DNA of 64,000 nucleotides from Qipengyuania gaetbuli (GCF_009827315.1 NZ_WTYF01000004.1:1550001-1614000), one strand, 5' to 3'; positions 27,619 to 37,215 are shown, numbered from the stretch's first letter. The notes: generated from the letters alone by a model not told the origin. Numbers and translations are program-made.

Positions 27619-29139
27619 CTATCCGGCGATGGATGTGGAAGGGATCTTGAGTTCGACTCTCAGGCCGTCGTCTTCGAATTCGCGGGTGAACTGGCCCGAC
27701 AGCTGGCCTTCGACAGCCATGCGCAGGAGGCGCGATCCGAACCCCTCGCTTGCCTGCTCGGCCTGCGCAAAACCATCGGATTTTTCGCGCCACGAGAGAC
27801 ATACCGTGCCTTCGCCATCGCAATCAGCATTGACCCCGACCGTGACCTTGCCGCCATCACGCGACAGGGCGCCGTACTTGGCTGCATTGGTCGCCAGTTC
27901 ATGGATGATGAGCGCCAGCGGAGTCGCCGCGCGCGGGCCGATGGCAACGTCGCCGCCCGAAATCTCGATCCGCCCTTCACCGCCATCCTGGTAAGGTGCG
28001 AGCAGCTCATCGAGCAGCCCGACCAGATGCTCTTTCCGGCTCGGCGATGCCGGCTGGACGTAGTCGTGCGCCTTGCCCAGCGCGCGAATGGTTGTCGACA
28101 GCGCCTCGGCGTAATCCGCCACGGTTTCCTTGCCGCGCGAGTGGAGGGTCACGAGGCCGGAGACAACTGCGAAAATGTTCTTGATCCGGTGCGACAGCTC
28201 TTTTGCCAGGAGGTCGCGCATTTCGGAAGTGCGATGCGCCTCGTCGATGTCGATCACGGTCCCGAACCAGCGGCGTCCGCCCGGCTCCCCGTCGACCGGC
28301 ATGGCGCGGCTCAGCACCCAGCGATAGCTGCCGTCTGCTTGCCGCAGTCGCCACTCGTCGTTGAACAGCCGTTCCTCGCTGAAGGCCTTGTCCCAGCTGG
28401 CGCGGCTGCGGGCGTAGTCTTCGGGATGGATGAATTCCGCCCAGTCGTCCGCCGTGCGCGGCGGTTCGCGGCCCGTGACCTCTTTCCAGCGCGCGCTGAA
28501 CATGTCGAAATTGCCCGCGTGATCGACCGACCAGGCAATCCCCGGTACCGAATCGAGCATGTGCTGCAATTCGCGCTGCCGCGCCTCGAGTGCAGCGATG
28601 GCAGCGCGGTCCTGCCGCTGGATCAGCAGGCGCTGCATGACACTTGCCGCCAGCACTTCCAGCCCTTCGCGCTGCAGGTCGCTCAACCCCTCGCGCGGCA
28701 CCGTGTCGATAATGCAGAGCGAGCCGAGCGGCGCGCCCTCGCTCGAGATGAGCGGGGCACCGGCGTAGAACCGGATGTGCGGCGCGCCGGTGACCAGCGG
28801 GTTGCCGCTGAAACGCGGGTCCAGCGTTGCATCGGGCACGATCATGGTCGCATCGCCGAGCATTGCATGGGCGCAGAAACTGGTCGGCCGCGGGGTTTCC
28901 CCGACCTCCAGCCCCTGCTTGGCGAGGAACCGCTGGCGCTCTTCTTCCACCAGTGAAACCAGCGCGATCGGCGCTTCGCATAGCGAGGCAGCGAACTGGA
29001 CGATGCGCGACAATTCCGGTGCGCCTTCAAGCGCATCGAGGCCATAGGACGCCATGATGGCAAGCCGGTCCTCTTCCCCGCACACGGCAGAGTTCGGGCT
29101 GGCGCCGCTGGGCCAGGGAAGGCGGGGTCGATAAGCCAT
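27619..29139 (-). CDS. HWE-type sensor histidine kinase with GAF and PAS domains
   Basis: A 506-aa soluble kinase with no membrane segment. A GAF domain spans about 40-175 (FLAKQGLEVGETPRPTSFC); PAS with PAC spans about 190-300 (HMLDSVPGIAWSVDHAGNFD). The HWE/HisKA_2 phosphoacceptor is H317 in ELSHRIKNIFAVV, and the ATPase region has LALIIHELATNAAKYGAL and the family Trp-x-Glu in LSWREKSDGF. The PAS lacks an obvious LOV cysteine motif, so it is probably not a blue-light sensor. No response regulator is adjacent; such kinases often feed the general stress response. Confidence 0.9.
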   Translation of the reverse strand: MAYRPRLPWPSGASPNSAVCGEEDRLAIMASYGLDALEGAPELSRIVQFAASLCEAPIALVSLVEEERQRFLAKQGLEVGETPRPTSFCAHAMLGDATMIVPDATLDPRFSGNPLVTGAPHIRFYAGAPLISSEGAPLGSLCIIDTVPREGLSDLQREGLEVLAASVMQRLLIQRQDRAAIAALEARQRELQHMLDSVPGIAWSVDHAGNFDMFSARWKEVTGREPPRTADDWAEFIHPEDYARSRASWDKAFSEERLFNDEWRLRQADGSYRWVLSRAMPVDGEPGGRRWFGTVIDIDEAHRTSEMRDLLAKELSHRIKNIFAVVSGLVTLHSRGKETVADYAEALSTTIRALGKAHDYVQPASPSRKEHLVGLLDELLAPYQDGGEGRIEISGGDVAIGPRAATPLALIIHELATNAAKYGALSRDGGKVTVGVNADCDGEGTVCLSWREKSDGFAQAEQASEGFGSRLLRMAVEGQLSGQFTREFEDDGLRVELKIPSTSIAG

Positions 29140-29294
29140 TGTATCCGTGACGTTCTAAATAAAGCCATCCGGGGCAGAGTCCAGTTCGGTAACCCCGACG
29201 CCGCTTGCCGCACCAAGCGGTTTGCCCGACCGCCATTCCTTCGCTATCGCGCGCGGCAAGAGAATGCCCCTACAGAGGGCAAGCAGGAGACACC

Positions 29295-30464
29295 ATGCGC
29301 GCCACCCCCGATTTCGATTTCCAGCTCGGCGACAATGCGGACATGATCCGCGAAAGCGTTTCGCGCTTCGCCGACGAACAGATCGCCCCGCTCGCCGCCA
29401 AGGTCGACCGCGAGGACTGGTTTCCCAAGGCGGAACTGTGGCCCGCCATGGGCGAACTCGGCCTCCACGGCATCACCGTTCCCGAAGCGGACGGCGGTCT
29501 TGGCCTCGGCTACCTCGAACACGTGATCGCGGTCGAGGAAGTCAGCCGCGCCAGTGCCTCGGTCGGACTGTCCTACGGCGCGCATTCTAACCTCTGCGTC
29601 AACCAGATTGCGCGCTGGGCGAATGATGACCAGAAGGCGAAATACCTGCCCAAGCTGATCAGCGGCGAACACGTCGGCAGCCTTGCCATGAGCGAGGCGG
29701 GCGCCGGTTCGGACGTCGTGTCGATGAAGGCCCGGGCCGACAAGGTCGATGGCGGCTACGTCCTCAACGGAACCAAGTTCTGGATCACCAACGCCCCCTA
29801 TGCGGACGTGCTGGTGGTTTATGCCAAGACCTCGCCCGAAGCGGCCAGCCGCGGCATTACCACCTTCCTGATCGAAAAGGAGTTCGAAGGCTTCTCGATC
29901 GGGCAGAAGATCGAAAAGGTCGGCATGCGCGGCTCGCCCACGGCAGAGCTGGTGTTCGACGATTGCTTCGTTCCGGAAGAAAACGTCATGGGCCCCGAAA
30001 ACGGCGGCGTCGGCGTGCTGATGAGCGGGCTCGATTACGAGCGCGTCGTGCTCGCAGGTTTGCAGCTCGGCGTGATGCAGGCCTGCCTCGACACGGTCAT
30101 TCCCTATCTTCGGGAACGCCAGCAGTTCGGCAAGCCCATCGGCAGCTTCCAGCTTATGCAGGCGAAGGTCGCCGACATGTATGTCGCGCTGCAGTCCGCA
30201 CGTGCCTACACCTACGCCGTCGCCAAGGCTTGCGATGCCGGACAGACCACCCGGTTCGATGCGGCAGGCACGATCCTGCTGGCCTCGGAAAACGCCTTCC
30301 GCGTAGCGGCCGAGAGTGTGCAGGCGCTGGGCGGCGCAGGCTACACGCTCGATTGGCCGGTGGAGCGTTACATGCGCGATGCCAAGCTGCTCGACATCGG
30401 TGCCGGCACGAATGAAATCCGCCGCATGCTGATCGGCCGCGAACTGATCGGCGCCGCCCGATGA
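29295..30464 (+). CDS. Isovaleryl-CoA dehydrogenase
   Basis: A 389-aa FAD enzyme of the acyl-CoA dehydrogenase family, oxidising isovaleryl-CoA to 3-methylcrotonyl-CoA in leucine breakdown. The IVD-specific catalytic base context SGLDYERVVLAGLQLG is present, which separates it from short- and medium-chain enzymes. Flavin and substrate motifs include SEAGAGSDVVSMKARAD and the C-terminal QALGGAGYTLDWPVERYMRD and GTNEIRRMLIGREL. I chose ATG 29295 behind GCAGGAGACACC. The stop overlaps the PhnA-domain gene start (ATGA), and mccB follows, so this is a leucine-catabolism operon. Confidence 0.93.
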   Translation: MRATPDFDFQLGDNADMIRESVSRFADEQIAPLAAKVDREDWFPKAELWPAMGELGLHGITVPEADGGLGLGYLEHVIAVEEVSRASASVGLSYGAHSNLCVNQIARWANDDQKAKYLPKLISGEHVGSLAMSEAGAGSDVVSMKARADKVDGGYVLNGTKFWITNAPYADVLVVYAKTSPEAASRGITTFLIEKEFEGFSIGQKIEKVGMRGSPTAELVFDDCFVPEENVMGPENGGVGVLMSGLDYERVVLAGLQLGVMQACLDTVIPYLRERQQFGKPIGSFQLMQAKVADMYVALQSARAYTYAVAKACDAGQTTRFDAAGTILLASENAFRVAAESVQALGGAGYTLDWPVERYMRDAKLLDIGAGTNEIRRMLIGRELIGAAR

Positions 30465-30766
30465 GCGGGGACGAGGACTACGTCTACGACGAGGACAGCG
30501 GCGAATGGATGCCGGCTTCCGAACTGGCGGCCAAACAGGCGGCGGCCGAGACGGTCGAGGTGCGCGATGCGGTCGGCAATTTGCTTGCCGACGGTGACCA
30601 GGTGACGCTGATCAAGGACCTCGAGGTCAAGGGCGCGGGCCAGACGCTGAAGCAGGGCACGCTGATCAAATCGATCCGGCTCACCGGCGACCCGCAGGAA
30701 ATCGACTGCAAATATCCCGGCATCAAGGGCCTCGTCCTGCGTGCCGAATTCGTGAAGAAACGGTAA
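30461..30766 (+). CDS. PhnA/YjdM C-terminal-domain protein
   Basis: A 101-aa protein. Residues about 35-101 match the PhnA (alkylphosphonate utilisation, YjdM) domain: [20 protein letters not shown], then [16 protein letters not shown] and [19 protein letters not shown]. The N-terminal zinc ribbon of longer members is absent; instead there is a short acidic segment ([13 protein letters not shown]). The family name is historical and a role in phosphonate use is not supported. It is coupled to the isovaleryl-CoA dehydrogenase (ATGA overlap) and sits 10 bases before the carboxylase beta gene. Confidence 0.85.
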   Translation: MSGDEDYVYDEDSGEWMPASELAAKQAAAETVEVRDAVGNLLADGDQVTLIKDLEVKGAGQTLKQGTLIKSIRLTGDPQEIDCKYPGIKGLVLRAEFVKKR

Positions 30767-30776
30767 GACCACAGGC

Positions 30777-32384
30777 ATGACAGCACCCGCTCTCACCACG
30801 AAGCTTGACCGCGAGGCGCCCGACACCAAGGCGCGGTTCGATCACAACAAGGCGCTGGCCGAGGAACTGCGCAAGCGTGTCGCCGAAGCCGCGCTCGGCG
30901 GGCCGGAGAAGCACCGCGAACGGCATGTCAGCCGCGGCAAGCTGCTGCCCCGCGAAAGGGTAGAACGCCTGCTCGATCCGGGTGCGCCGTTCCTCGAGAT
31001 CGGCCAACTGGCGGCCAACGGCCTCTACGGCGACGAGATCAGCGGCGCCGGGCTGATCGCCGGGATCGGCCGCGTGTCGGGCCGGCAGGTGATGATCGTG
31101 TGCAACGATGCCACCGTCAAAGGCGGCACCTACTATCCGATGACGGTCAAGAAGCACCTGCGCGCCCAGGAAATCGCGCAGGAAAACCGCCTGCCGTGCA
31201 TCTACCTCGTCGACAGCGGCGGGGCGAATTTGCCGCACCAGGCAGAGGTCTTCCCCGATCGCGACCATTTCGGGCGCATCTTCTTCAACCAGGCGAACAT
31301 GAGCGCGATGGGTATCCCGCAGATCGCCTGCGTCATGGGCAGCTGCACCGCGGGCGGTGCCTATGTGCCGGCCATGTCGGACGAGACGGTGATCGTGCGC
31401 GAACAGGGCACGATCTTCCTTGCCGGACCGCCGCTGGTGAAGGCCGCCACCGGCGAGGAAATCAGCGCCGAGGACCTTGGCGGCGGCGACCTCCATGCGC
31501 GCAAATCGGGCGTGGTCGACCACCTCGCTGAAAACGACGAGCACGCGCTCACCATCGTGCGCGACATCGTTAGTCACCTGGGTGACAATTACGCCGCCGC
31601 AACGGGAGTACAATTGGTTGAACCGCGCCCGCCGAAGTTCGACGCGGACGATCTGTACGCGATCGTGCCCGAAGACGTGCGCGCGCCATATGAGGTGAAG
31701 GAAATTATCGCCCGCCTCGTCGACGGGTCAGAGTTCCACGAATTCAAGGCGCATTACGGCAGCACGCTGGTCTGCGGTTTCGCCCATATCTGGGGGATGC
31801 CGGTGGCGATCCTGGCCAACAATGGCGTGCTGTTTTCCGAAAGCGCGCAGAAGGGCGCGCATTTCATCGAGCTCGCGTGCCAGCGCCGCATCCCGCTGCT
31901 GTTCCTCCAGAACATTTCCGGCTTCATGGTCGGCGGCAAATACGAGGCGGAAGGCATCGCCAAGCACGGGGCCAAGCTGGTCACCGCCGTCGCCACCGCG
32001 ACCGTACCCAAGGTCACCGTCGTCATCGGCGGCAGCTTCGGCGCGGGCAATTACGGCATGTGCGGCCGCGCCTACCAGCCGCGCTTCCTGTTCACCTGGC
32101 CCAATGCCCGCATTTCCGTGATGGGCGGCGAGCAGGCGGCCAGCGTGCTGGCGACCGTCCACCGCGACGCCGACAGCTGGACCCCCGAACAGGCCGAGGA
32201 ATTCAAGGCCCCGATTCGCCAAAAATACGAGGACGAGGGCAATCCCTATTACGCCACCGCCCGCCTGTGGGACGACGGCGTGATCGACCCGGTGCAGACC
32301 CGCGACGTGCTTGGCCTCGCCCTTGCCGCCACGCTGGAGGCACCGATTCCGGAGAGGCCGCAGTTCGGCGTGTTCCGAATGTAA
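30777..32384 (+). CDS. Methylcrotonoyl-CoA carboxylase beta (carboxyltransferase) subunit
   Basis: A 535-aa carboxyltransferase subunit that carboxylates 3-methylcrotonyl-CoA to 3-methylglutaconyl-CoA in leucine degradation. Crotonase-fold halves are seen: the N half has [20 protein letters not shown] and [20 protein letters not shown]; the C half has [20 protein letters not shown] and [20 protein letters not shown]. The GGANLP and NISGFMVG contexts are MCC-type rather than propionyl- or acetyl-CoA-type. The biotin-carrying alpha subunit is not in the window. It follows isovaleryl-CoA dehydrogenase and the PhnA-domain gene as an operon. Confidence 0.95.
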   Translation: MTAPALTTKLDREAPDTKARFDHNKALAEELRKRVAEAALGGPEKHRERHVSRGKLLPRERVERLLDPGAPFLEIGQLAANGLYGDEISGAGLIAGIGRVSGRQVMIVCNDATVKGGTYYPMTVKKHLRAQEIAQENRLPCIYLVDSGGANLPHQAEVFPDRDHFGRIFFNQANMSAMGIPQIACVMGSCTAGGAYVPAMSDETVIVREQGTIFLAGPPLVKAATGEEISAEDLGGGDLHARKSGVVDHLAENDEHALTIVRDIVSHLGDNYAAATGVQLVEPRPPKFDADDLYAIVPEDVRAPYEVKEIIARLVDGSEFHEFKAHYGSTLVCGFAHIWGMPVAILANNGVLFSESAQKGAHFIELACQRRIPLLFLQNISGFMVGGKYEAEGIAKHGAKLVTAVATATVPKVTVVIGGSFGAGNYGMCGRAYQPRFLFTWPNARISVMGGEQAASVLATVHRDADSWTPEQAEEFKAPIRQKYEDEGNPYYATARLWDDGVIDPVQTRDVLGLALAATLEAPIPERPQFGVFRM

Positions 32385-32386
32385 AC

Positions 32387-33208
32387 GTGGCAAAGCGGGG
32401 GTCGCACTTCGGTTTTTCGATCAGTTCCAGCGGCGATGTGGCCGAGACGCGGCGCCGTATTCGCGGCATGCTCAGGCCCTGGTTCGACATGACGACGGGC
32501 CCGCGCGGCTTCGTCGTGGGCCGGTTCGTGTGCATCTGGTCGGGGATGGGTGCCCATAACCAGCCGGAATGCGTGGCGCTGATCCGGCGCAACGGCTGGA
32601 CGTCGCGCATCCAGGGCATGACCTTTTCCCTTGCGACATCGCTCGCCCTTTTGCTGCTGCCTGCGCTCGGCACCTTATGGGCTGCGAGCGGCCTGATGAA
32701 TGGCAGTCTCTATCCGATGGGCGCCATCCCGATTCTCGCCCTGTCCCTTGCCGCTTTGGTGGGAGGTGCATGGCTCACGCTGCGCTCCGACCCCAATCGA
32801 AACCTCGTCGTCAAGGCGCTGCGCCGCGAATTCGAGCCGCGGTCGCAACCCAAGACGCTGTGCCTTAAAGTGCCGGCGGAAGGGGGCGTGCCGGTGAGCA
32901 TGGACGTATCCGGATCGCGCCACTCCGGTCCAATTGTCCCGGCCGACCTGCTTCCCGTACTCGACGCGCTTGAAGACGGGACGGAAACCCATGTGATCCT
33001 GAGCCGCAGCGAAACGGAGTTCATGCAATGCGCCCCGTCGATCTACGGCTTCACGATCGAGCTGCGCGCGGCGGGCGATGACTGGCCGAAATTGGCCAGT
33101 CGGGCAGCAGGCGGCCAAGATGCCACATTCCAGCTGGAAGAAGTGAAACAGGTCCTGTCGGCCTATGTCCTTGGCGCGGAACGGTTTGACGGCATCGACT
33201 GGTCCTGA
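32387..33208 (+). CDS. Hypothetical protein with two membrane segments
   Basis: A 273-aa product not recognised. Two hydrophobic stretches lie near residues 80-125 (TFSLATSLALLLLPALG and IPILALSLAALVGGAWLTL), followed by a soluble C-terminal domain of about 145 residues. The start is uncertain: a GTG at 32387, two bases after the mccB stop, gives the longest sensible frame, with no strong ribosome site; a later ATG is possible. Composition is slightly less GC-rich than mccB. It may be co-transcribed with the leucine genes but is probably unrelated in function. Confidence 0.55.
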   Translation: MAKRGSHFGFSISSSGDVAETRRRIRGMLRPWFDMTTGPRGFVVGRFVCIWSGMGAHNQPECVALIRRNGWTSRIQGMTFSLATSLALLLLPALGTLWAASGLMNGSLYPMGAIPILALSLAALVGGAWLTLRSDPNRNLVVKALRREFEPRSQPKTLCLKVPAEGGVPVSMDVSGSRHSGPIVPADLLPVLDALEDGTETHVILSRSETEFMQCAPSIYGFTIELRAAGDDWPKLASRAAGGQDATFQLEEVKQVLSAYVLGAERFDGIDWS

Positions 33209-33300
33209 ACTGCCCAGTACCTTCGCAGGCTGTGTCGATTCTGCCGCATCCCTCTCGCATTCCGCTACGTAACTGCTAGGGCTCGCAGGCAGGAGAGAGA

Positions 33301-33927
33301 ATGTCGCAAGCCAATTTCCGGAAGCCTTCGCTTCTGAGCCGCATCGTGCGGCGCATCATCATGGTGCTCTACCGCTGGAAGGGCTGGAAGCTGGACGGGC
33401 ACCTGCCCGACCTGCCGAAATTCGTCATCGCGGGGGCGCCGCATACCTCGAACTGGGACTTCGTTTTCTTCATCGGGGCGACCGCAGAAGAAGGCGTGCA
33501 GCCCAATTTCATGGGCAAGCACACGCTGTTCCAGGGGATGATGAGGAACTTCATGTTCGACATGGGCGGCATTCCGATCGACCGTACCAAGCGCAGCAAT
33601 GTCGTTGAGCAGGTCGCCGCCGAGTTCGAGCAACGCGACCATCTCGCACTGGTCATCGCGGCAGAAGGCACGCGCAGTTCCAACGGCGAATGGAAATCGG
33701 GTTTCTACAACATCGCCCGCGCGGCGAATGTCCCGATCGTTCCGGCCTGGGTGTGCAACGAACGCCGCATACTCGGCTTCGGCCCGGCCATCGTGCCGAC
33801 CGCCGATTACGGCGAGACGCTGCTTGAAATCGCGCGCTTCATGCGCTCCAAACTGCCGGATTACGAACGTTACAAGGTTCTGGAGGCCCAGGCGCTGGGT
33901 CTGACCGAGGAGGCGAAAACCGCATGA
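33301..33927 (+). CDS. Lysophospholipid acyltransferase-family protein
   Basis: A 208-aa acyltransferase of the PlsC superfamily, acylating a lysophospholipid or related acceptor at the inner membrane. The NHx4D-type motif is HTSNWDFVFF near residue 48, and EGTRSSNGEWKSGFYNIAR near 123 is the acceptor-binding motif. The protein is shorter than PlsC and closest in style to small 1-acylglycerol-3-phosphate acyltransferase-like proteins. A clear GGAGAGAGA ribosome site precedes the ATG. Its stop overlaps the DUF1295 gene start. Confidence 0.88.
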   Translation: MSQANFRKPSLLSRIVRRIIMVLYRWKGWKLDGHLPDLPKFVIAGAPHTSNWDFVFFIGATAEEGVQPNFMGKHTLFQGMMRNFMFDMGGIPIDRTKRSNVVEQVAAEFEQRDHLALVIAAEGTRSSNGEWKSGFYNIARAANVPIVPAWVCNERRILGFGPAIVPTADYGETLLEIARFMRSKLPDYERYKVLEAQALGLTEEAKTA

Positions 33928-34721
33928 TCGACGCCCTGCTTGCCAATGCCGCGATCCTGGTCGGCGTGGTGCTCATCCTGTGGGTGATTTCCGTCCAGAT
34001 CGACGATGTGTCCTTCATCGATTCCTTCTGGGGTGCGGGCATGGCCCTGGTGGCCTTTGCCAGCTGGATGCAGCTTGCCCAGCCGGGCGCCCTTGCAAAC
34101 CTGCTGCTGGCGATGACGGCGGCCTGGGGCCTCAGGCTCGGTATCTACCTGCTGCGCCGCTGGCGCGCGGAAGGCGAGGACAAGCGCTATGAACGCATGC
34201 TGCGCAAGGACCGCGAGAAAGGCCGCTTCGCCATCGCCGCGCTGACGAAGATCTGGCTCGGCCAGGCCGTGCTGCTGTTCCTCGTCTCCTCTCCCGCGCA
34301 GCTCGGCATCCTCAGCAGCGCGGAACCGGCCCCGATCACCGGCATCGCTTGGGCGGGTATCGCCCTCTATCTGGTCGGCATCTTCTTCGAATGGGTCGGG
34401 GACTGGCAGCTGGCGAAGTTCAAGGCCGATCCGGCCAACAAGGGCCAGGTGATGGACCGCGGGCTGTGGCGCTATACTCGCCACCCCAACTACTTCGGCG
34501 ATGCCTGCGCCTGGTGGGGTATCTGGCTGGTCGCGGCGAGCATTGCCTGGGAAGTGGCTGCACTGACCGTCGCCGGCCCGCTGTTCCTGACCTTCACGCT
34601 GGTGAAGTGGTCGGGCGCGGCGCTGCTGGAAAAGGGCATGAAGCATTCGCGCCCGGGGTACGAGGAATACAAGCGCCGCACGTCGTCCTTCATTCCGTGG
34701 CCGCCGCGCTCCGCCGCCTGA
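33924..34721 (+). CDS. DUF1295 (steroid 5-alpha-reductase-like) membrane protein
   Basis: A 265-aa inner-membrane protein with about six hydrophobic segments. It ends with GLWRYTRHPNYFGDACAWWG near 190 and EEYKRRTSSFIPW; the RHPNYFG block is the hallmark of the DUF1295/isoprenylcysteine-methyltransferase-like superfamily that includes steroid 5-alpha reductases. The substrate is unknown in bacteria. It is translationally coupled (ATGA) to the acyltransferase, which hints at lipid modification, but that is inference. Confidence 0.88.
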   Translation: MIDALLANAAILVGVVLILWVISVQIDDVSFIDSFWGAGMALVAFASWMQLAQPGALANLLLAMTAAWGLRLGIYLLRRWRAEGEDKRYERMLRKDREKGRFAIAALTKIWLGQAVLLFLVSSPAQLGILSSAEPAPITGIAWAGIALYLVGIFFEWVGDWQLAKFKADPANKGQVMDRGLWRYTRHPNYFGDACAWWGIWLVAASIAWEVAALTVAGPLFLTFTLVKWSGAALLEKGMKHSRPGYEEYKRRTSSFIPWPPRSAA

Positions 34722-34812
34722 AAAAACCGCCTTTTTCGCACCAATGCTCTGGCACCCGCGGCTCGCGGACACTATCCTCTATCCCAATGACCGACCTAAC
34801 GGCCCGCCGCGC

Positions 34813-35439
34813 ATGAACACGCCCGACCTCAGGCAGGAACGGGCGCGCCTTGCCGCCTATGCCATGGACCTGACCGGTCGGCGCGGGGGCGAGGTAACGC
34901 CGGAAATCCTTGCGGCAGAGGTCGGCGTATCGCGGGCGCGCATCGAGGCGATCTTCCCCGAGGAATCGGACCTGTTCGATGCCGTGGTCGAACTCTGGTT
35001 CGAACCCCATGTCGCGATCATGGAAGAAGTGCTGGCAAGCGACCTGCCGCCGAACCGCAAGTTCTATGAATTCTACGTCCGCCGTTTCCGCCGCAACCGC
35101 GCGGAATTCCGCCGCGATCCGTCCGCCTTCGCCGTATTGTGCGAACTGGGCGCACGGCGGTTCGAACGCGTGCGCAGCTTCGTCGACCTTGCCGACCATT
35201 ATTTGTGCGAACTGATCGCCGAAGCGCAGGCCGAAGGGCATTTCCCCGGCCTCGAGATCGACCGCGCGCTGACGCTCATCAACCAGATGACCGTGGCCTA
35301 CACCATGCCCGACCTGCTGCAGACGGTCGACGAGCGGCTGACCGAGGACAAGCTCGCCGCCATCGTCGACACGCTCTTTGCCGGCCTTTCCGCGACCGAC
35401 GGCGGTGCCTCTGGCGTGAGTGGCCTGCGCCCGGCGTGA
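34813..35439 (+). CDS. TetR-family transcriptional regulator
   Basis: A 208-aa repressor-type protein. The N-terminal helix-turn-helix (about 15-60) reads GEVTPEILAAEVGVSRARIE then FPEESDLFDAVVELWF, the usual TetR layout; the helical ligand domain fills the rest. ATG 34813 is preferred; an in-frame ATG at 34744 would add 23 residues without family support. Its stop overlaps the glycosyltransferase GTG start (GTGA), so the two share a transcript. The ligand and targets cannot be read; the gene itself or its partner is the first candidate. Confidence 0.85.
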   Translation: MNTPDLRQERARLAAYAMDLTGRRGGEVTPEILAAEVGVSRARIEAIFPEESDLFDAVVELWFEPHVAIMEEVLASDLPPNRKFYEFYVRRFRRNRAEFRRDPSAFAVLCELGARRFERVRSFVDLADHYLCELIAEAQAEGHFPGLEIDRALTLINQMTVAYTMPDLLQTVDERLTEDKLAAIVDTLFAGLSATDGGASGVSGLRPA

Positions 35440-36665
35440 GCGGGAAGTCGCGAAGTCGCCGAATCCTTTTCATCGGCTTGAACTACGCGCCCGAACCGAT
35501 CGGCATCGGTCCCTATAGCGCAGGGCTGATGGAGGCGCTGGCAGAGCGGGGCCACACGGTCCACGCGGTGGTCGGCCAGCCCTATTACCCCGAATGGAAG
35601 ATGCACGAATTCTTCCACGGACGGTGGACGAACACGACCGAGAACGGCGTCACCATCACGCGCTGCCCGCATTACATCCCGGCCAATCCGACCGGATCGC
35701 GGCGGCTGGCGCATCACCTCAGCTTTGCCAGCAGCGCCTATCCTGCGGCCCGCCTCGCGCGGCGCGACCTGCGCCCCGATCTCGTCATGACGGTAGCGCC
35801 TTCGCTGGTCGCTGCGCCGGTGGCGGCGCGCATGGCGCGGCGTGCTGGCGTGCCCTACTGGCTCCACGTCCAGGATTTCGAGGTCGGCGCGGCACAGGCC
35901 ACCGGCCTGCTCGGCAAGGGGCGCGTGGCCGACGCTGCGCTGCGGTTCGAGGAACGCGCGCTTGCCGCCGCCGACATCGTGTCCACGATCAGCGGACCGA
36001 TGAAACGCTTGCTCGCAGCCAAGGGCGTGGCGCCGGAAAAGATCGTCGAACTGCGCAATTGGGCCAACCATGCCTCCCCTGCCGGCGAGCGCGATTACCG
36101 GGCCGAATGGGGCCTCGGTGGCAAGTTCGTCGCGCTCTACTCGGGCAACATCGCCAACAAGCAGGGGCTGGACACGGTGGTGGAAGCAGCGCGCTTGTTG
36201 GTCCATCGCGAGGATATCGCCGTGCTTGTCTGCGGAGACGGTCCAACGCGGGGCCGGCTCGAGAAGCTCGGGGAAGGCATCGCTACGCTGCACTTCAAGG
36301 ACCTGCAGCCGAGCGGGGACGTCGGCGACCTGCTGCATATGGCGGATGTGCACCTGCTGCCCCAGCTGGTCGAAGCGGCGGATCTCGTGCTTCCTTCCAA
36401 GCTCGGCAACATGCTCGCCTCGGGCCGCCCCGTGCTCGCGACAGTGCCAAGGGGCACGGGCATCGCGGACGAGATCGAGGGATCGGGCGTCGTGGTCCCG
36501 CCGGGCGATCCTGCCGCCCTCGCATGGACGATCGAACAGCTGGCCGGGGACCCCGCCTCGTGCAGGGCGATGGGTGCCAATGCGAGGCGCGCAGGCGTGG
36601 AGCGCTGGTCGAAGGGGCAGGTGGTCGACGGGTTTGAAGCGGCAATGGAAGACCTGCTCGGCTGA
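35436..36665 (+). CDS. WcaI-like GT4 glycosyltransferase
   Basis: A 409-aa glycosyltransferase resembling the colanic-acid enzyme WcaI. The GT-B N-terminal half begins RILFIGLNYAPEPIGIGPYSAG with VGQPYYPEWKMHEFF; the GT4 donor half has VALYSGNIANKQGLDTVVEA and ends with the nucleotide-binding LVEAADLVLPSKLGNMLASGRPVL region. It should add sugars to an exopolysaccharide repeat unit at the cytoplasmic face. The start is GTG at 35436, overlapping the TetR stop. It is alone, not in a large capsule cluster; the next gene downstream is a different module. Confidence 0.88.
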   Translation: MSGKSRSRRILFIGLNYAPEPIGIGPYSAGLMEALAERGHTVHAVVGQPYYPEWKMHEFFHGRWTNTTENGVTITRCPHYIPANPTGSRRLAHHLSFASSAYPAARLARRDLRPDLVMTVAPSLVAAPVAARMARRAGVPYWLHVQDFEVGAAQATGLLGKGRVADAALRFEERALAAADIVSTISGPMKRLLAAKGVAPEKIVELRNWANHASPAGERDYRAEWGLGGKFVALYSGNIANKQGLDTVVEAARLLVHREDIAVLVCGDGPTRGRLEKLGEGIATLHFKDLQPSGDVGDLLHMADVHLLPQLVEAADLVLPSKLGNMLASGRPVLATVPRGTGIADEIEGSGVVVPPGDPAALAWTIEQLAGDPASCRAMGANARRAGVERWSKGQVVDGFEAAMEDLLG

Positions 36666-36783
36666 CCTCAAGCCATGCCGCGCCGGACACCGGATGTGCT
36701 GGCGGCATAAAATACCGTTTTCCTACACCTCACCCACTGATTAACCGATTTGGCTCGTTTAATCATTGAGAGGTACCGGATAG

Positions 36784-37215
36784 ATGAGCAACCCCATTCC
36801 CTTGCAGGCTCCCGGCGGCTTTGCACCCCTTTCCGCCAGCGGGTTCGACGATGGAACGGGTCATCTTGCGCCCGTCAGTTCGGCCAGCCCGCTTCCGGTC
36901 ACGGCGGTGGCCGGCAGCACCAGCGAGCCGCTTGACGGGACGCTGACGGGCTCGGGCCTTGCCGGGCCCTTCGAGCCGTCCGGCCTCGATCCGGTCTATT
37001 GCACGCTGGCGGGCGATTTCACCGGCACGGTCGGGGTCATGCGCTCGCTCGACCGCGGCGCGACGCTGCATCCCTTGACGGCGGGCGGCGTGCGCTGGGC
37101 CGAATTCGGCGGACCGGCCTGCGAGCCGGTGTGGATCGAGAGCGAACAGGGGGCCTCGCTCTGGCTCGATTGCGCGCTTGCTTCGGGAACGCTGGCCTAC
37201 AGGCTCGCGCAATGA
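36784..37215 (+). CDS. Small phage-like protein coupled to a beta-helix protein
   Basis: A 143-aa protein with no signal peptide and no transmembrane segment. It is rich in Gly, Ser, Thr and Pro at the N-terminus (GFAPLSASGFDDGTG, SASPLPVTAVAGSTSEPLDG) and has a C-terminal beta-rich part (GVMRSLDRGATLHPLTAGG, EQGASLWLDCALASGTLAYRL). This looks like a virion beta-sandwich or adaptor rather than an enzyme. A GAGAGG site precedes the ATG, and the stop overlaps the next gene (ATGA). With its partner it fits a tailspike or head-spike base plus spike; I recall the RcGTA head-spike pair GhsA/GhsB having this layout, but homology is not shown. Confidence 0.6.
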   Translation: MSNPIPLQAPGGFAPLSASGFDDGTGHLAPVSSASPLPVTAVAGSTSEPLDGTLTGSGLAGPFEPSGLDPVYCTLAGDFTGTVGVMRSLDRGATLHPLTAGGVRWAEFGGPACEPVWIESEQGASLWLDCALASGTLAYRLAQ

